This document shows positions 13,624 through 23,532 of a DNA stretch of 27,970 nt, in pieces (the first letter of the stretch is position 1; each line of letters begins with the position of its first letter). The position numbers and the translations under genes were made by a program. Source of the stretch: UBA9732 sp963649615 (GTDB lineage: Bacteria > Spirochaetota > Spirochaetia > Sphaerochaetales > Sphaerochaetaceae). The notes beneath the pieces are model-generated. The model worked only from the letters and a program-made list of their open reading frames with translations, ran no database searches and was not told the origin of the DNA. Location: positions 1 to 27,970 of the forward strand of contig CAVJIN010000018.1 of the NCBI GenBank assembly GCA_963649615.1, in the 5' to 3' direction.

Positions 13624-16183
13624 CTAATTCAGTAGCCTTCTCCTTCAATGTGGAAAGTAAAATCATGGCCTGCATTGGCGTGATATGGTCAAGATCAGCA
13701 TGAAGTAACTGATCTGCCAAGTCAAGTGCTGCTGAAGCTTTTGAGCTATAGCTATCTGCATTATTTTCTGATGTAAAAAGACTTGTTTGATTCATTGTGT
13801 AGTCTGCAAAATGCTTATTCTGAAAAATTCTTGCATCTTTTATCACGGAAGCCGGTATTCCTGCCATTTTTGCTACATGTATTCCATAGCTGGAATTAGC
13901 AACACCATCTTTAACTTTTCTAAGAAATATCACGGAGCCGTTTTGTTCTAAAACATCCAATGTAAGCAGTCTTATTGAAGAGGTATCCATTAGAGTAAGC
14001 TCATGATAATGTGTTGCAAAAAGCGTTTTAGGACCTTTAGTCATTAGATCTTTCATAACAGCATATGCTATAGACATTCCATCTTGAGTACTTGTTCCAC
14101 GTCCAATTTCATCAACAATTACAAATGACCTAGAAGTACATGTTCTTAAAATGAAGGCGGCTTCTTGCATTTCTAAAAGGAAAGTAGACTCCCCTCGTGC
14201 AAGATTATCCATAGCTCCAACTCTACAGAAAACCTTATCAACAAGACCAATTTTAGCGCTGGTAGCCGGAACAAAACTTCCAATATGAGCCAAGAGGATT
14301 ATAAGAGCATTCTGCCTAAGAAAGGTAGATTTTCCAGCCATATTTGGACCTGTTATTAAACAAAATCTTGTGTGCATATCAAGACTATTGGCAACAAATT
14401 TACCAGGGCCAAGTTGTTTCTCTACAACAGGATGCCTTCCATCTGTAATTTCAAGAACATCTTCTTCTGTAACGGTAGGACAAACAAAAGCAGAATCCAC
14501 AGCAACAGTTGCAAGACTTTGATATACATCTATAGTATTTAAAAAGTGCCCTATGGCATTAAGTATTGGACTTAACTCTAATGCTCTGTTTAAAAGATTG
14601 CTATATAAATACCTTTCCCTTTCTTCTGCTGTTGCACTAGCGGAGAGCATCTCTTTTTCATATTTAATTAGTTCATCTGAGGTAAAACGTTCTCCATTTA
14701 CTAGTGTTTGCTTTCTGTAATACGTTGAAGGTACTTTGGAGACTTGTCCTTTTGGAACTTCAAGAAAATATCCTATAATCTTGTTATAACCAAGTTTAAC
14801 AATTGTAAGACCAGTCTCTGCTTTAACTTTATCCAAGTAACCTTTTAATAATTCGTCTCCATGGTCTTTTAAAGCCCTTTTTTCATCTAAAAGTGAATCA
14901 TAGCCCGGTAAAATTACTTCTCCTTCAGAGAATTGTCCTAGGCAATCTTCATTGATTGCCTTGTGAATTTCATTCATAAATGAGGCACATTGAGAGAGAG
15001 TATCATTTGTAAGATTCACTTCAAACAATGTCCTATATTTATCATATTGCTCTGAAATTAAGCCAAAAAATGAAGAAATAGTCTGTTTTATCCCAACAAG
15101 ATCATGTGGAACGGCACGCTTTACAAGTATTCTTGTAGTAAGTCTGTTTATATCCCGTGAAGAAGAAATTGCATCACGAACCCTAGACAATTCTAATGAG
15201 TTAGAAAAAAGAAATTTAACCCACGCCTGGCGTTGTTGAATTTCATTCAAGTTTCTTAATGGAAACGACAACCAATTCTTTAAAAGTCTGCTTCCTCCAC
15301 TTGTTCTTGTTCTATTTATTGTCTCAAATAAAGAATATCTAGAAGAACCATCAAATAGATTATTAAATAATTCTAAATTTCGTCGTGAAGATTCATCCAT
15401 GAAAACATATGAGTCCTGAGAATCTACTTTATAATCTGTTAAATGACTAATAGAACTTTTAGAAGTTTCTTTAATATATCTTAAAAGAGCTCCGGCAGGA
15501 CCAATTAATTTATCATTGTTGTGAAGGCCATAAGCACTTAAAGAATTCACTCCTGCCTGTTCGCACATAAGTTTATAACTACTTTTGAGGGCAAAATACC
15601 AAGATGGAAGTTTGGTAACCATTGCATGAAAGTCATCAATTGCACTCTTAAAACTCATATCCATGAAATATTCATCTTCACAGACAAGGATCTCTTTTGG
15701 TTGAATTTGCTCCAAAACAGCTCTAATTCCCTGAATGCGGTTTTCTTTTGCAATAGCTCTTAAGTGAAAGTCTCCTGTTGAAACGTCACAAAAGGCACAG
15801 CTATTTTGGAAAATTGATAAAATAAAATTAAAACTTCTGTCATCTAAAAGATCTTCATCTACAACTGTTGCTGGAGTGACAATACGTACAACTTCCCTTT
15901 TTGCAAGACTTCTAGAATTCTCCGCAAGCTCGGTTTGTTCACAAATTGCAATTTTTTTCCCAAGTTCTAAAAGCCTTTTAATGTAGTTTTTGGCTGCATG
16001 GTATGGGATGCCACACATTGGAGCATCACCTTTATGAGTGAGTGTTAGATTCAAGAGTGCAGAAATTTCTTTTGCATCATTATCAAACATCTCGTAGAAA
16101 TCGCCTAAACGAAAGAACAGTACCATGTCTGGATACTGCTCTTTCATTTCTCTATATTGACGCATCAATGGTCCATCAGCCAT
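13613..16183 (-). CDS. mutS: DNA mismatch repair protein MutS
   Basis: The product is 856 residues, normal for MutS. It finds mismatches and short loops and starts repair. The mismatch-wedging Phe-x-Glu motif is in GDFYEMF (Phe29, Glu31). The ATPase domain has Walker A GPNMAGKSTFLRQ, then GAMDNLARGESTFLLEM (signature region), then Walker B with VDEIGRGTSTQDGM and the His of FATHYHELT. The C-terminal dimer region is short but present. The gene starts 20 nt after bamA and overlaps comF. Only a weak GAG-type ribosome binding site precedes the ATG at 16183. I saw no mutL in the window. Confidence 0.98.
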   Translation of the reverse strand: MADGPLMRQYREMKEQYPDMVLFFRLGDFYEMFDNDAKEISALLNLTLTHKGDAPMCGIPYHAAKNYIKRLLELGKKIAICEQTELAENSRSLAKREVVRIVTPATVVDEDLLDDRSFNFILSIFQNSCAFCDVSTGDFHLRAIAKENRIQGIRAVLEQIQPKEILVCEDEYFMDMSFKSAIDDFHAMVTKLPSWYFALKSSYKLMCEQAGVNSLSAYGLHNNDKLIGPAGALLRYIKETSKSSISHLTDYKVDSQDSYVFMDESSRRNLELFNNLFDGSSRYSLFETINRTRTSGGSRLLKNWLSFPLRNLNEIQQRQAWVKFLFSNSLELSRVRDAISSSRDINRLTTRILVKRAVPHDLVGIKQTISSFFGLISEQYDKYRTLFEVNLTNDTLSQCASFMNEIHKAINEDCLGQFSEGEVILPGYDSLLDEKRALKDHGDELLKGYLDKVKAETGLTIVKLGYNKIIGYFLEVPKGQVSKVPSTYYRKQTLVNGERFTSDELIKYEKEMLSASATAEERERYLYSNLLNRALELSPILNAIGHFLNTIDVYQSLATVAVDSAFVCPTVTEEDVLEITDGRHPVVEKQLGPGKFVANSLDMHTRFCLITGPNMAGKSTFLRQNALIILLAHIGSFVPATSAKIGLVDKVFCRVGAMDNLARGESTFLLEMQEAAFILRTCTSRSFVIVDEIGRGTSTQDGMSIAYAVMKDLMTKGPKTLFATHYHELTLMDTSSIRLLTLDVLEQNGSVIFLRKVKDGVANSSYGIHVAKMAGIPASVIKDARIFQNKHFADYTMNQTSLFTSENNADSYSSKASAALDLADQLLHADLDHITPMQAMILLSTLKEKATELDAN

Positions 16184-16203
16184 GTTGTTCTCTTTTAGAT
16201 TAA

Positions 16204-18744
16204 TTAGATTAAGCTTGTAGAAATAGCCAAAACTAGGCTCATTCCACTAGTTGCGCTATTTCCATGGAAATAACTTCCACCTCTCCAAGCAAAGCCAGTT
16301 GAATCAACATTGTATGTTGCATTTTTGACAAGGTATAATCCAAGTGGGAAACCACTAATTTTAAGCTTAATCCCTGCTCCACCAGCAAAATACCAATTAA
16401 GTCCAGATGATATAGAATCAAGTCTAGAAGAAACACCTGTTGCACTAATGAAAGCCTCTGCTTGAAGTACGTTCACTGCAATTGGATAGCTAATTTCAAT
16501 AGTATTATCCCAAAGGAAAGCTTGGTCTGCAACTGTTTCAAAACCTCTACCAATTGTCATACCATCAATGTAAAGCATCTCATACTTAGTTGCTCCATAT
16601 ACTGCATCCCAGAACTTAAGTCCTCTTCCTTCATAGTCGTATAATTGAGGAAGCATAATGCTTGCTGATGTTGAAGTACATAGCATGATATTCTTTGTGG
16701 TATCATCCTTTGTTGTAAAAGAGAAGAGCTTTATATATCCAGCTGCACTACCACTTAACTTAATATAATTTGACAAACCTCCAAGAAGACCACCGGCGTA
16801 TGTTAAACCGGTGCTAAGAACATAACCCTTTGTGGTATTTGTCACATAGTCTCTTCCATCCCACTGTACTGACAAGGATAGCTTATTTGAGAACTGCCAC
16901 TTCTGACCGTACTGATAAGTGAGTTTTTCAAATGGATCATACTTTGTATTATCGTAAATAGCCTTGTTTAAACTAACAGAAACACCACCACTGAAAGACA
17001 ATCTTCCAATGTCATATATGAAAGTATAACCTGTAGAATAACCAAGGGAGAAAGTATAAAGGTTGTAGTCCATCAAATTGTTGGATGATGGATAAGCATT
17101 ACCAGAAGCATTCCACTCTTCAGAGCTATTATAGCCTAACGGATAGGTGTCATTTGAATTTCTTCCATCATAATGGTCTAATGTGGTATTGGCTCTCTGA
17201 AGTTCACCACTAACTTGTTTATGAGAGAAACTAAATGAAAGAGAGTTAGACCAACGTTTACCTTTAAACCAAGAATCTCCAAAAGAGAATGAAAGACTCT
17301 GTGTATCTGGAGAGATTGTGGTAGAAATTGCAAGAGTCTGACCTCTTCCTCCAAGGTTATTATCAGTCCAAGACAAGAAACCAGAAACAGGGAAACCATC
17401 AACAGTTCCACCAAAGGTTGCACCAAACTGAATATCTTTTTGATTACCCTCTTCTACTTTAAACTCAACTATAACATTATTTGGGTCTGCGCTACCATAA
17501 AGAAGATCATAATCAATTGAAGAAATCAATCCTGTGTTATAGAGGTTTTGAGCACTGGTAATTAACTTTTCTTTAGAGAAAACATCTCCGGCACTAAAGG
17601 CAAGTTCTCTTGTCATGACATAATCTTTAGTCTTGGTGAGGCCAGAAATTAAGATTTGTTCAATATGGGCCTGTGAACCTTCAACAATATTCAGATAATA
17701 CTTAACCTGCATAGTAGTATCGTCTCGTTCATCACTAATACTCATTCCATTGGAAATATAACCATTGTTATAGTAAAGGTCTGCAACAGCGGTATACTCT
17801 TCCTGAACTTTCTGAAGATTCAAAACAGAACCTATTTCCATTGTTAAAACAGCTGCAATTTCATCATCTGAATAAATGGTGTTACCTGTGACCTCTAGAC
17901 CACCATAGAACCATTGAGAACCTTCGTTAATTGGGAATGTAACATTAACATCATTGTATTTATCATTTGTAGATTCAACTGTTTCAATGATAGGATCTCC
18001 AACAATAACATCAATATAACCGTTGGTTTGATAGTAAAGAACTATTGCAGAGACATCGGACTGAAGCGTACTTTCATTCAAGAAACCGTTATTAAATAGT
18101 GATTTTACCTTGGATGAAACCTGCTTTTTTAGCACAGAGGAATCAATATTCGTGTTACCAGAGAAGGAAATAGACAAAATTCTTGTTTGCAACCCTTCCG
18201 TAATGGAGAAGACTACTGAGAAGGTGTTATCCTCTGTGTTTTCGTTAATGGTGTAGTCAACTGTAACAGATTCAAATCCCTTGGTTGCATAATAATTAAG
18301 CACTTCTTGTTTAGCACTTTCAAAAAAGCTCTTTCTTGATGTGTCGTAATAAGAACCAGCACTTATTATTGTAAGATTTTCTCTAAGATCACTTGTTTTA
18401 ACTTTCTCGTTTCCTTCAAAAGAGATAGATGAAAGCATTGGAAGCTCATAGAATGTAAAAGCAAGTTTAAGGCCACCAGTTTCTTCGTCTTTTATTGCTT
18501 CAGTTGTTAGAAAATCAATCCCATCAACTGCATAAAGAGCCTCTTCAATTTCAGAATAAACAGAATTTGAGAATACAGCGTGTCTGTATGAATATAAGGC
18601 ATTATCAATGGTTGTAGAACTTACATTTTGCAAACCATAGTATACAAATTGCTCAATCTCTTGACCCTGCCACCACTCATTTGCAGCAAAAACCATAGAG
18701 ATGGAAACCAAAGCGATAATTGCAATAGAAATTACTTTTTTCAT
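16204..18744 (-). CDS. bamA: Outer membrane protein assembly factor BamA
   Basis: The product is 846 residues, close to the 837 I recall for T. pallidum BamA. A signal peptide (about 1-21, cut after VFA) is followed by five POTRA-like domains up to about residue 430, seen in repeated patterns such as ISFEGNEKVKTSDLRENL and ILISGLTKTKDYVMTRELAF. The rest is a 16-stranded beta-barrel; GRGFE in the last quarter corresponds to the VRGF lid motif. BamA folds and inserts outer membrane proteins. The last residue is Ile rather than the usual Phe or Trp. The ATG at 18744 has AGGAG 8 nt upstream; the TTG one codon earlier is too close to it. It lies 22 nt after tamB. No skp/ompH gene follows. Confidence 0.95.
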   Translation of the reverse strand: MKKVISIAIIALVSISMVFAANEWWQGQEIEQFVYYGLQNVSSTTIDNALYSYRHAVFSNSVYSEIEEALYAVDGIDFLTTEAIKDEETGGLKLAFTFYELPMLSSISFEGNEKVKTSDLRENLTIISAGSYYDTSRKSFFESAKQEVLNYYATKGFESVTVDYTINENTEDNTFSVVFSITEGLQTRILSISFSGNTNIDSSVLKKQVSSKVKSLFNNGFLNESTLQSDVSAIVLYYQTNGYIDVIVGDPIIETVESTNDKYNDVNVTFPINEGSQWFYGGLEVTGNTIYSDDEIAAVLTMEIGSVLNLQKVQEEYTAVADLYYNNGYISNGMSISDERDDTTMQVKYYLNIVEGSQAHIEQILISGLTKTKDYVMTRELAFSAGDVFSKEKLITSAQNLYNTGLISSIDYDLLYGSADPNNVIVEFKVEEGNQKDIQFGATFGGTVDGFPVSGFLSWTDNNLGGRGQTLAISTTISPDTQSLSFSFGDSWFKGKRWSNSLSFSFSHKQVSGELQRANTTLDHYDGRNSNDTYPLGYNSSEEWNASGNAYPSSNNLMDYNLYTFSLGYSTGYTFIYDIGRLSFSGGVSVSLNKAIYDNTKYDPFEKLTYQYGQKWQFSNKLSLSVQWDGRDYVTNTTKGYVLSTGLTYAGGLLGGLSNYIKLSGSAAGYIKLFSFTTKDDTTKNIMLCTSTSASIMLPQLYDYEGRGLKFWDAVYGATKYEMLYIDGMTIGRGFETVADQAFLWDNTIEISYPIAVNVLQAEAFISATGVSSRLDSISSGLNWYFAGGAGIKLKISGFPLGLYLVKNATYNVDSTGFAWRGGSYFHGNSATSGMSLVLAISTSLI

Positions 18745-18766
18745 CAACTTATCTCCTGCGATTAAA

Positions 18767-21700
18767 TCAAAATTGAATCCTCTTGGTTACACTAAAGCCA
18801 ATAGTATCCAAAATATTGAGTGCAGACAACTCTTGTGGCTTAGTAAATATTGTAAACGTACCAAAGGAATTATCCCAATCAACACTAAATTCCATATCTA
18901 GAATCAAATCCTTTGAGAGGAAATGACCGTAATCTATATTTTTATTACTATTTTTTTCTGACTTAAGTCTAAACGACATTTGTGCAAATACGCCATTAGC
19001 AAGATATTTTCCAGCAAAAAGAGAAGTTCCATCTAAATATTTAGAAAGTAAACTAATATCCGTTTTTCCGGCTACATCTCCAGGAAGAGCATCAATAATG
19101 ATGTTCTGAAGCAAGTTAGAACGTAAGGAGAAAATATCAAGGCCAAGAGAGTCTCTAATTGTTGCTGTGAGCGAATAATTACTGTTGGACTCAATAATTC
19201 CAAGTCTAGAAATTGCATCAGTTGCTGCAGCAGCTAATGAGGCAACAGAAGCAACAGATACAGTCTGACTAAACGTACTAGAAGGCAAAATTGTCTGTCC
19301 TAGCAAAGAAAGAATTTCGTTTTCAGACATATTTGGTGTACTTGTAAATCTTGGCGATATATTGTCCAAAGTTGCGTTTTGTAAAATCAAATTAATTTCA
19401 ATTTTATTTCCAGAAGAATCATAATCTTTTAGTTTCGCATTTAAATTAAGTGTAAAAGAAAGCTCTTCAGATTTTGTAGTTCCGTCTTTTTTACGATTTA
19501 AATCAAGACTTCCTTCTGTAATATAAAAGTCATTTTGGAAGTAATAAACTTGCCCAGTTTTAAAAGCAAGAGAGCCATCTGTTGTAATGGAACGGGTATC
19601 AGAAGCAAAGGTAAAATGAGCACTCTCCCCTTCACTTAATGTAAAGTCAATAAAAGCAGAATTTTTTTGAGGATAGCAGAACTCAACATCATTTCCAATT
19701 GTTAAATTAATGTCTAAATCTATAGGTGAAGCTAATTCATATATCCAAGCTTGCTTATCTTCAATATCAAAATCTATTAGCATATTTGAAGCAATGGTAT
19801 CACACTCTAAATAAGGTTTACCATTTTTTATCCCATAAATTAATAATCCAGTTGCATCTCCCCTAATTTCAAAATCCGATGTCCCAAGAGGAAGCGGAAC
19901 CCATAAATCAATAGAATTATTCAACTTTGTTATTACTTCAAGACTTTCAATAGATAAATTATTAAGGAAAAGAGAAGCCGAAACAGTAGCATCTATAAAC
20001 CTACCATCTAAATTGCTGTGACCAACAACAGGAGTATTTGGTATTGTTATGCTATGATCTTGAGCAGAAATTGCTATATTTTTAACAGAAAGAGTTTGTT
20101 GAGGAAGGTATGAAAGCCACATTTCAAAGTGCTGACAGTAGAGCATACCATATAACTGTGGATCTTTAGCATTTCCTGTAATTAGTAGATTTCCCGTAAT
20201 TGTGGCTTCATTTATACCAAACACTAGCAAATCAGTAAATTGAGTAATTATGGGAAGTGGAATATACAAATTAGAAGCATATAGATCCAAATTACTACCT
20301 AAATAACCTTTTAAATCAATCCCAAATAACAAATCTTTATCTACATGCAAGTCTATATAATTACTTGTATTATCATAAGATCCTTGAATTAAATCGCCAG
20401 TAAATGTAAATAATCCCTTGCTATAAAAAACATCCACAGAAGTATCAGGAATTCTGTATCCATCTTCAAGAGAAAAATCTCTTAGAGTAAGTGTGAAACT
20501 AGCATCAAAATCAAGCCCCGTTATAAGTGAAATCAAGCTAGAAGTAAATGATTCCAGCTTAGCAGAAAGCTCAATTGTTCCACTTTGGCGAGAGTTTTCC
20601 TCTACCTTTTTTTGAACTACATTCTCAAAGGCAAAGGAAAAAAGCATTGACATATCTTTAAAGTCCAAATTGAAATCAATATCCTTTAATGACAAGTCTC
20701 CAAGGTTTCCAGACGAATCATAGAAAGCAAAAACACCATTTTTATATTGAGCATTAAAGTCAAAACCACTAGATTCACCCCAATGAACATTACCTTTAGC
20801 ATAAAAACCATTCTCATATGTTCCAAGAAGAGTTATATCTATATCAATATAGGAGTTAGCAACAACAGATAAGTAATATTGTTGATCAGTAATTGTACCT
20901 AGAATAGAGAAAACTTCATCCCTATCTTTTAGATTTATCAAGGCAGAAATCCCCTCACCTGCAATACTTGCCAGTCTTGAGAAAGATGGATACTTAAACT
21001 GAATTGCACCATCAAACACATAAGTCTGGTCCCCTCTTGTCACCTTCAAATTATCCAACAACAGCTTCTCATCAGACACTCTAGATGCGAAGCTAAAACC
21101 AAAAAAATCCGATACCCTCGTGGAAAAATTACCTATATCTGTATCTACTTCTCCAGTAATGAGGTCATAACTAGCCGTGAAATCCATATCCACCGCCAAC
21201 GCAATTAAGGCCGATGCCTTTATCTCAAGCCCTGTCAAAACTCCACTAAGTTTCAGTAACCTTTGGTCTTCTAGAGTTGCATCAAAGTTAAAGAAATCAC
21301 TTTGAACCTTTACTTCAATTGGATTTTTAATAACAGTAACATAGAAAGGAATAGTCCCTACTTTAAGGTAATTTGATTCTATAAAAGCATTTGAAGTTAT
21401 TACCTCATCATTTTGCCAGTCCAGTGTTCCATAAACCGATGTTTTTTGCAAAATTGGCGAAGTTAATCTAAAGCTGTATAACTTTGTTCCTTCAATTAAA
21501 TTAAAATCAAGCGCAACAAGTTCACTTCCATCTTCTGCACGTTGAAGAGAAAGCCTACCATCAGGAATCATATCATTATAATCAATTGTTCCCGAATATG
21601 AGAGTCTAAAACCTTTGGTAGAAACAGCCAATGAGTTAATTTCAAGTAAAGAACCACTTAATGTTGATTCAAAAGAAACAGCTCCACTATAAGATGTTGA

Positions 21701-23443
21701 ATCTATTTCTAAATTATGAACAGCAAGGTTTACGGAGAAAAGTCCACTTTCAATATAATTACTAATATCTTTTACATCTGTTATTGTTAAGTTTTTAAGT
21801 GTATTGATTTGCAAAGTATCTTTTAAAAGCTGTAACGAAAAAACTATAGATCCTTCAAAGCCAGTATCTTCTTTTATAACATCTTGTTTTGAAAGCAATT
21901 GATTATAAACAGCAGTAAAATCATAAGGTTGAAGATTTGTTAAATATAACTTAGTCTCAATACTGTTGTTTGCAATAGAAAGCAAAATACTACCACTCAG
22001 TTGACTTCCAGAATGAATAGAGAGATTGAGTTCTTTATCCCTATTAAAAATTAGATTCATGGTTGTATTTTGAGGAAGAGAAGCACAAGTTAGATTATCT
22101 AAAGAAACATTTGCACTAAGTAGTTCAGAGAAATTTTTAACTTTTGCGCTTACATCAACATTAGACTTAAAGTCTTTAATGTATTCGTTTGTGCTTGAAC
22201 CAATAATATAAGCCTTAAGTCTAGCATCTAATTCTTTATTCTTGTAAGAATTAATATAGGAAAAGTCAACCTCTCCATTCTGTGCCCTAAAGGATTGTAA
22301 AGTATATGATTCAAGTCCTGAGATTGTAAGATCATCAAAATTCAAATAACCAAGTGCCTTTATATTGTTAAGTGTCAATTTAAGGTTAGCAGAAACCCCA
22401 TTTGCCACTGCACTATAGTCTTGATATGTAACATTTGCAGCTTTTATGTAAAGATCTAGGTCTGCAACATTCATGTTAGACAAGACTCCAGAAACAGAAA
22501 GATCATAAAATTGTGCAGTTTGAGCCTTATTAGAAGCCTGCTCATTTTTAGCGTTAATTGTTCCAAGAGTTGCCTTTAAATCAACTTCATCAGTTTCAAA
22601 ATGATATTCTATATTTGCTGTTGTTTGATTAATTTTAGCCTCATACCCATAAACTGAGACATCAATTGAATTTAAATAGGTTGCAAGATTAAGTTTATTA
22701 TTACTGTAATTTATTAGAGCAGAAATCTCTGTTGCTTTACCATACCCTTCCAAACTTGCATCATCTAATGAAGCAATTATTTCAAAGTTTTCATCCATTG
22801 AAAGACGAATATCATTAGCATTTACCACTTGTTTGGATGGTAGGCTTGCTGTAATGGTTGGAATGTTTAAGTCTGCTCCTTCAAAGCAAATCTTATTGTT
22901 TTTAGATTTAACGTATGATGAGGCATTAATATTGGTAACATGTGTTTCAATTCCATTGTAATTTATATCAGCACTGCAGTTTGAAAACTGAATATTAAAA
23001 CTTATGTTTGGGAAATTTATATTCGAATCAGCTTCTTTATCTTGTTTATCTGTGAATATTCGAAGTAAAGATATGGTTTGATTATCAACATTAATCTTTG
23101 CATTTGAAACTATTAAATTAATATCTGAGGAACTCAAGCCTAAACCTAATTTAATAATACCAAAAAGGCTTATTGATATTCTTGCTTCATCAATACTTAC
23201 AACTGTTTTATCTTGATAAGAAGCTTCAATGTTGTTCAATACAATGGCTTTTGCCAGGGTTCCATCCATAGATTCAACTTTGATGGAAATACCTTGTTCT
23301 CCAAATGTCGTAATATTATTTAATAAATCATCTAGTTTGTCGTAACCCACTTTTGCAAAACCAAAAGCAAATATCAAGCTAAAACAAAAAAGACAGATAA
23401 ACAATGAGATAACAACTGAGAACGCTGTAACACGAAACTTCAT
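18767..23443 (-). CDS. tamB: TamB-like translocation and assembly module protein (AsmA-like family)
   Basis: The product is 1558 residues, the largest gene in the window. Residues about 7-31 form a signal anchor, so the protein spans from the inner membrane into the periplasm. The body is an extremely long run of beta-strand repeats, typical of the hydrophobic groove of TamB/AsmA proteins, and the last 350-400 residues match the TamB domain (formerly DUF490), with ISPRFTSTPNMSENEILSLL as the clearest part. TamB proteins connect inner and outer membranes and help move phospholipids and assemble outer membrane proteins, usually with a BamA/TamA-type partner; the bamA gene follows directly. A strong promoter ends only 8 nt before the ATG, suggesting a leaderless mRNA. 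Confidence 0.92.
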   Translation of the reverse strand: MKFRVTAFSVVISLFICLFCFSLIFAFGFAKVGYDKLDDLLNNITTFGEQGISIKVESMDGTLAKAIVLNNIEASYQDKTVVSIDEARISISLFGIIKLGLGLSSSDINLIVSNAKINVDNQTISLLRIFTDKQDKEADSNINFPNISFNIQFSNCSADINYNGIETHVTNINASSYVKSKNNKICFEGADLNIPTITASLPSKQVVNANDIRLSMDENFEIIASLDDASLEGYGKATEISALINYSNNKLNLATYLNSIDVSVYGYEAKINQTTANIEYHFETDEVDLKATLGTINAKNEQASNKAQTAQFYDLSVSGVLSNMNVADLDLYIKAANVTYQDYSAVANGVSANLKLTLNNIKALGYLNFDDLTISGLESYTLQSFRAQNGEVDFSYINSYKNKELDARLKAYIIGSSTNEYIKDFKSNVDVSAKVKNFSELLSANVSLDNLTCASLPQNTTMNLIFNRDKELNLSIHSGSQLSGSILLSIANNSIETKLYLTNLQPYDFTAVYNQLLSKQDVIKEDTGFEGSIVFSLQLLKDTLQINTLKNLTITDVKDISNYIESGLFSVNLAVHNLEIDSTSYSGAVSFESTLSGSLLEINSLAVSTKGFRLSYSGTIDYNDMIPDGRLSLQRAEDGSELVALDFNLIEGTKLYSFRLTSPILQKTSVYGTLDWQNDEVITSNAFIESNYLKVGTIPFYVTVIKNPIEVKVQSDFFNFDATLEDQRLLKLSGVLTGLEIKASALIALAVDMDFTASYDLITGEVDTDIGNFSTRVSDFFGFSFASRVSDEKLLLDNLKVTRGDQTYVFDGAIQFKYPSFSRLASIAGEGISALINLKDRDEVFSILGTITDQQYYLSVVANSYIDIDITLLGTYENGFYAKGNVHWGESSGFDFNAQYKNGVFAFYDSSGNLGDLSLKDIDFNLDFKDMSMLFSFAFENVVQKKVEENSRQSGTIELSAKLESFTSSLISLITGLDFDASFTLTLRDFSLEDGYRIPDTSVDVFYSKGLFTFTGDLIQGSYDNTSNYIDLHVDKDLLFGIDLKGYLGSNLDLYASNLYIPLPIITQFTDLLVFGINEATITGNLLITGNAKDPQLYGMLYCQHFEMWLSYLPQQTLSVKNIAISAQDHSITIPNTPVVGHSNLDGRFIDATVSASLFLNNLSIESLEVITKLNNSIDLWVPLPLGTSDFEIRGDATGLLIYGIKNGKPYLECDTIASNMLIDFDIEDKQAWIYELASPIDLDINLTIGNDVEFCYPQKNSAFIDFTLSEGESAHFTFASDTRSITTDGSLAFKTGQVYYFQNDFYITEGSLDLNRKKDGTTKSEELSFTLNLNAKLKDYDSSGNKIEINLILQNATLDNISPRFTSTPNMSENEILSLLGQTILPSSTFSQTVSVASVASLAAAATDAISRLGIIESNSNYSLTATIRDSLGLDIFSLRSNLLQNIIIDALPGDVAGKTDISLLSKYLDGTSLFAGKYLANGVFAQMSFRLKSEKNSNKNIDYGHFLSKDLILDMEFSVDWDNSFGTFTIFTKPQELSALNILDTIGFSVTKRIQF

Positions 23444-23451
23444 TGCCTCTA

Positions 23452-23480
23452 ATTATACTGATTCGTACCATAAGGCTCAA
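23452..23480 (-). promoter_or_regulatory. Strong promoter for the tamB-bamA-mutS-comF operon, nearly leaderless
   Basis: On the minus strand TTGAGC (23480-23475) is followed after 17 nt by a perfect TATAAT (23457-23452). Only 8 nt remain before the ATG at 23443, so the start of transcription would lie within about 2 nt of the start codon. AGAGG in this stretch is only 2 nt from the ATG, too close to work as a normal ribosome binding site. Confidence 0.6.
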
Positions 23481-23510
23481 TTGATATATTGTGTGTTTTA
23501 TGTGTAATAT
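23481..23510 (+). promoter_or_regulatory. Promoter for tmk, back to back with the tamB promoter
   Basis: TTGATA (23481-23486) is followed after 18 nt by TAATAT (23505-23510); an alternative -10 is TATACT (23508-23513). Transcription would start near 23517-23520, leaving a short leader that includes GGAG (23522-23525). The -35 box directly adjoins the -35 of the opposite promoter, and the join is the palindrome TCAATTGA. Confidence 0.5.
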
Positions 23511-23532
23511 ACTTAGGTATTGGAGAAAAAAG

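Noticed and set aside
23491..23532. Upstream in-frame GTG that would extend tmk by 14 residues
   Set aside because: It lies within the predicted promoter, before the likely transcription start, and the added residues do not match the family; ATG 23533 has a good GGAG.
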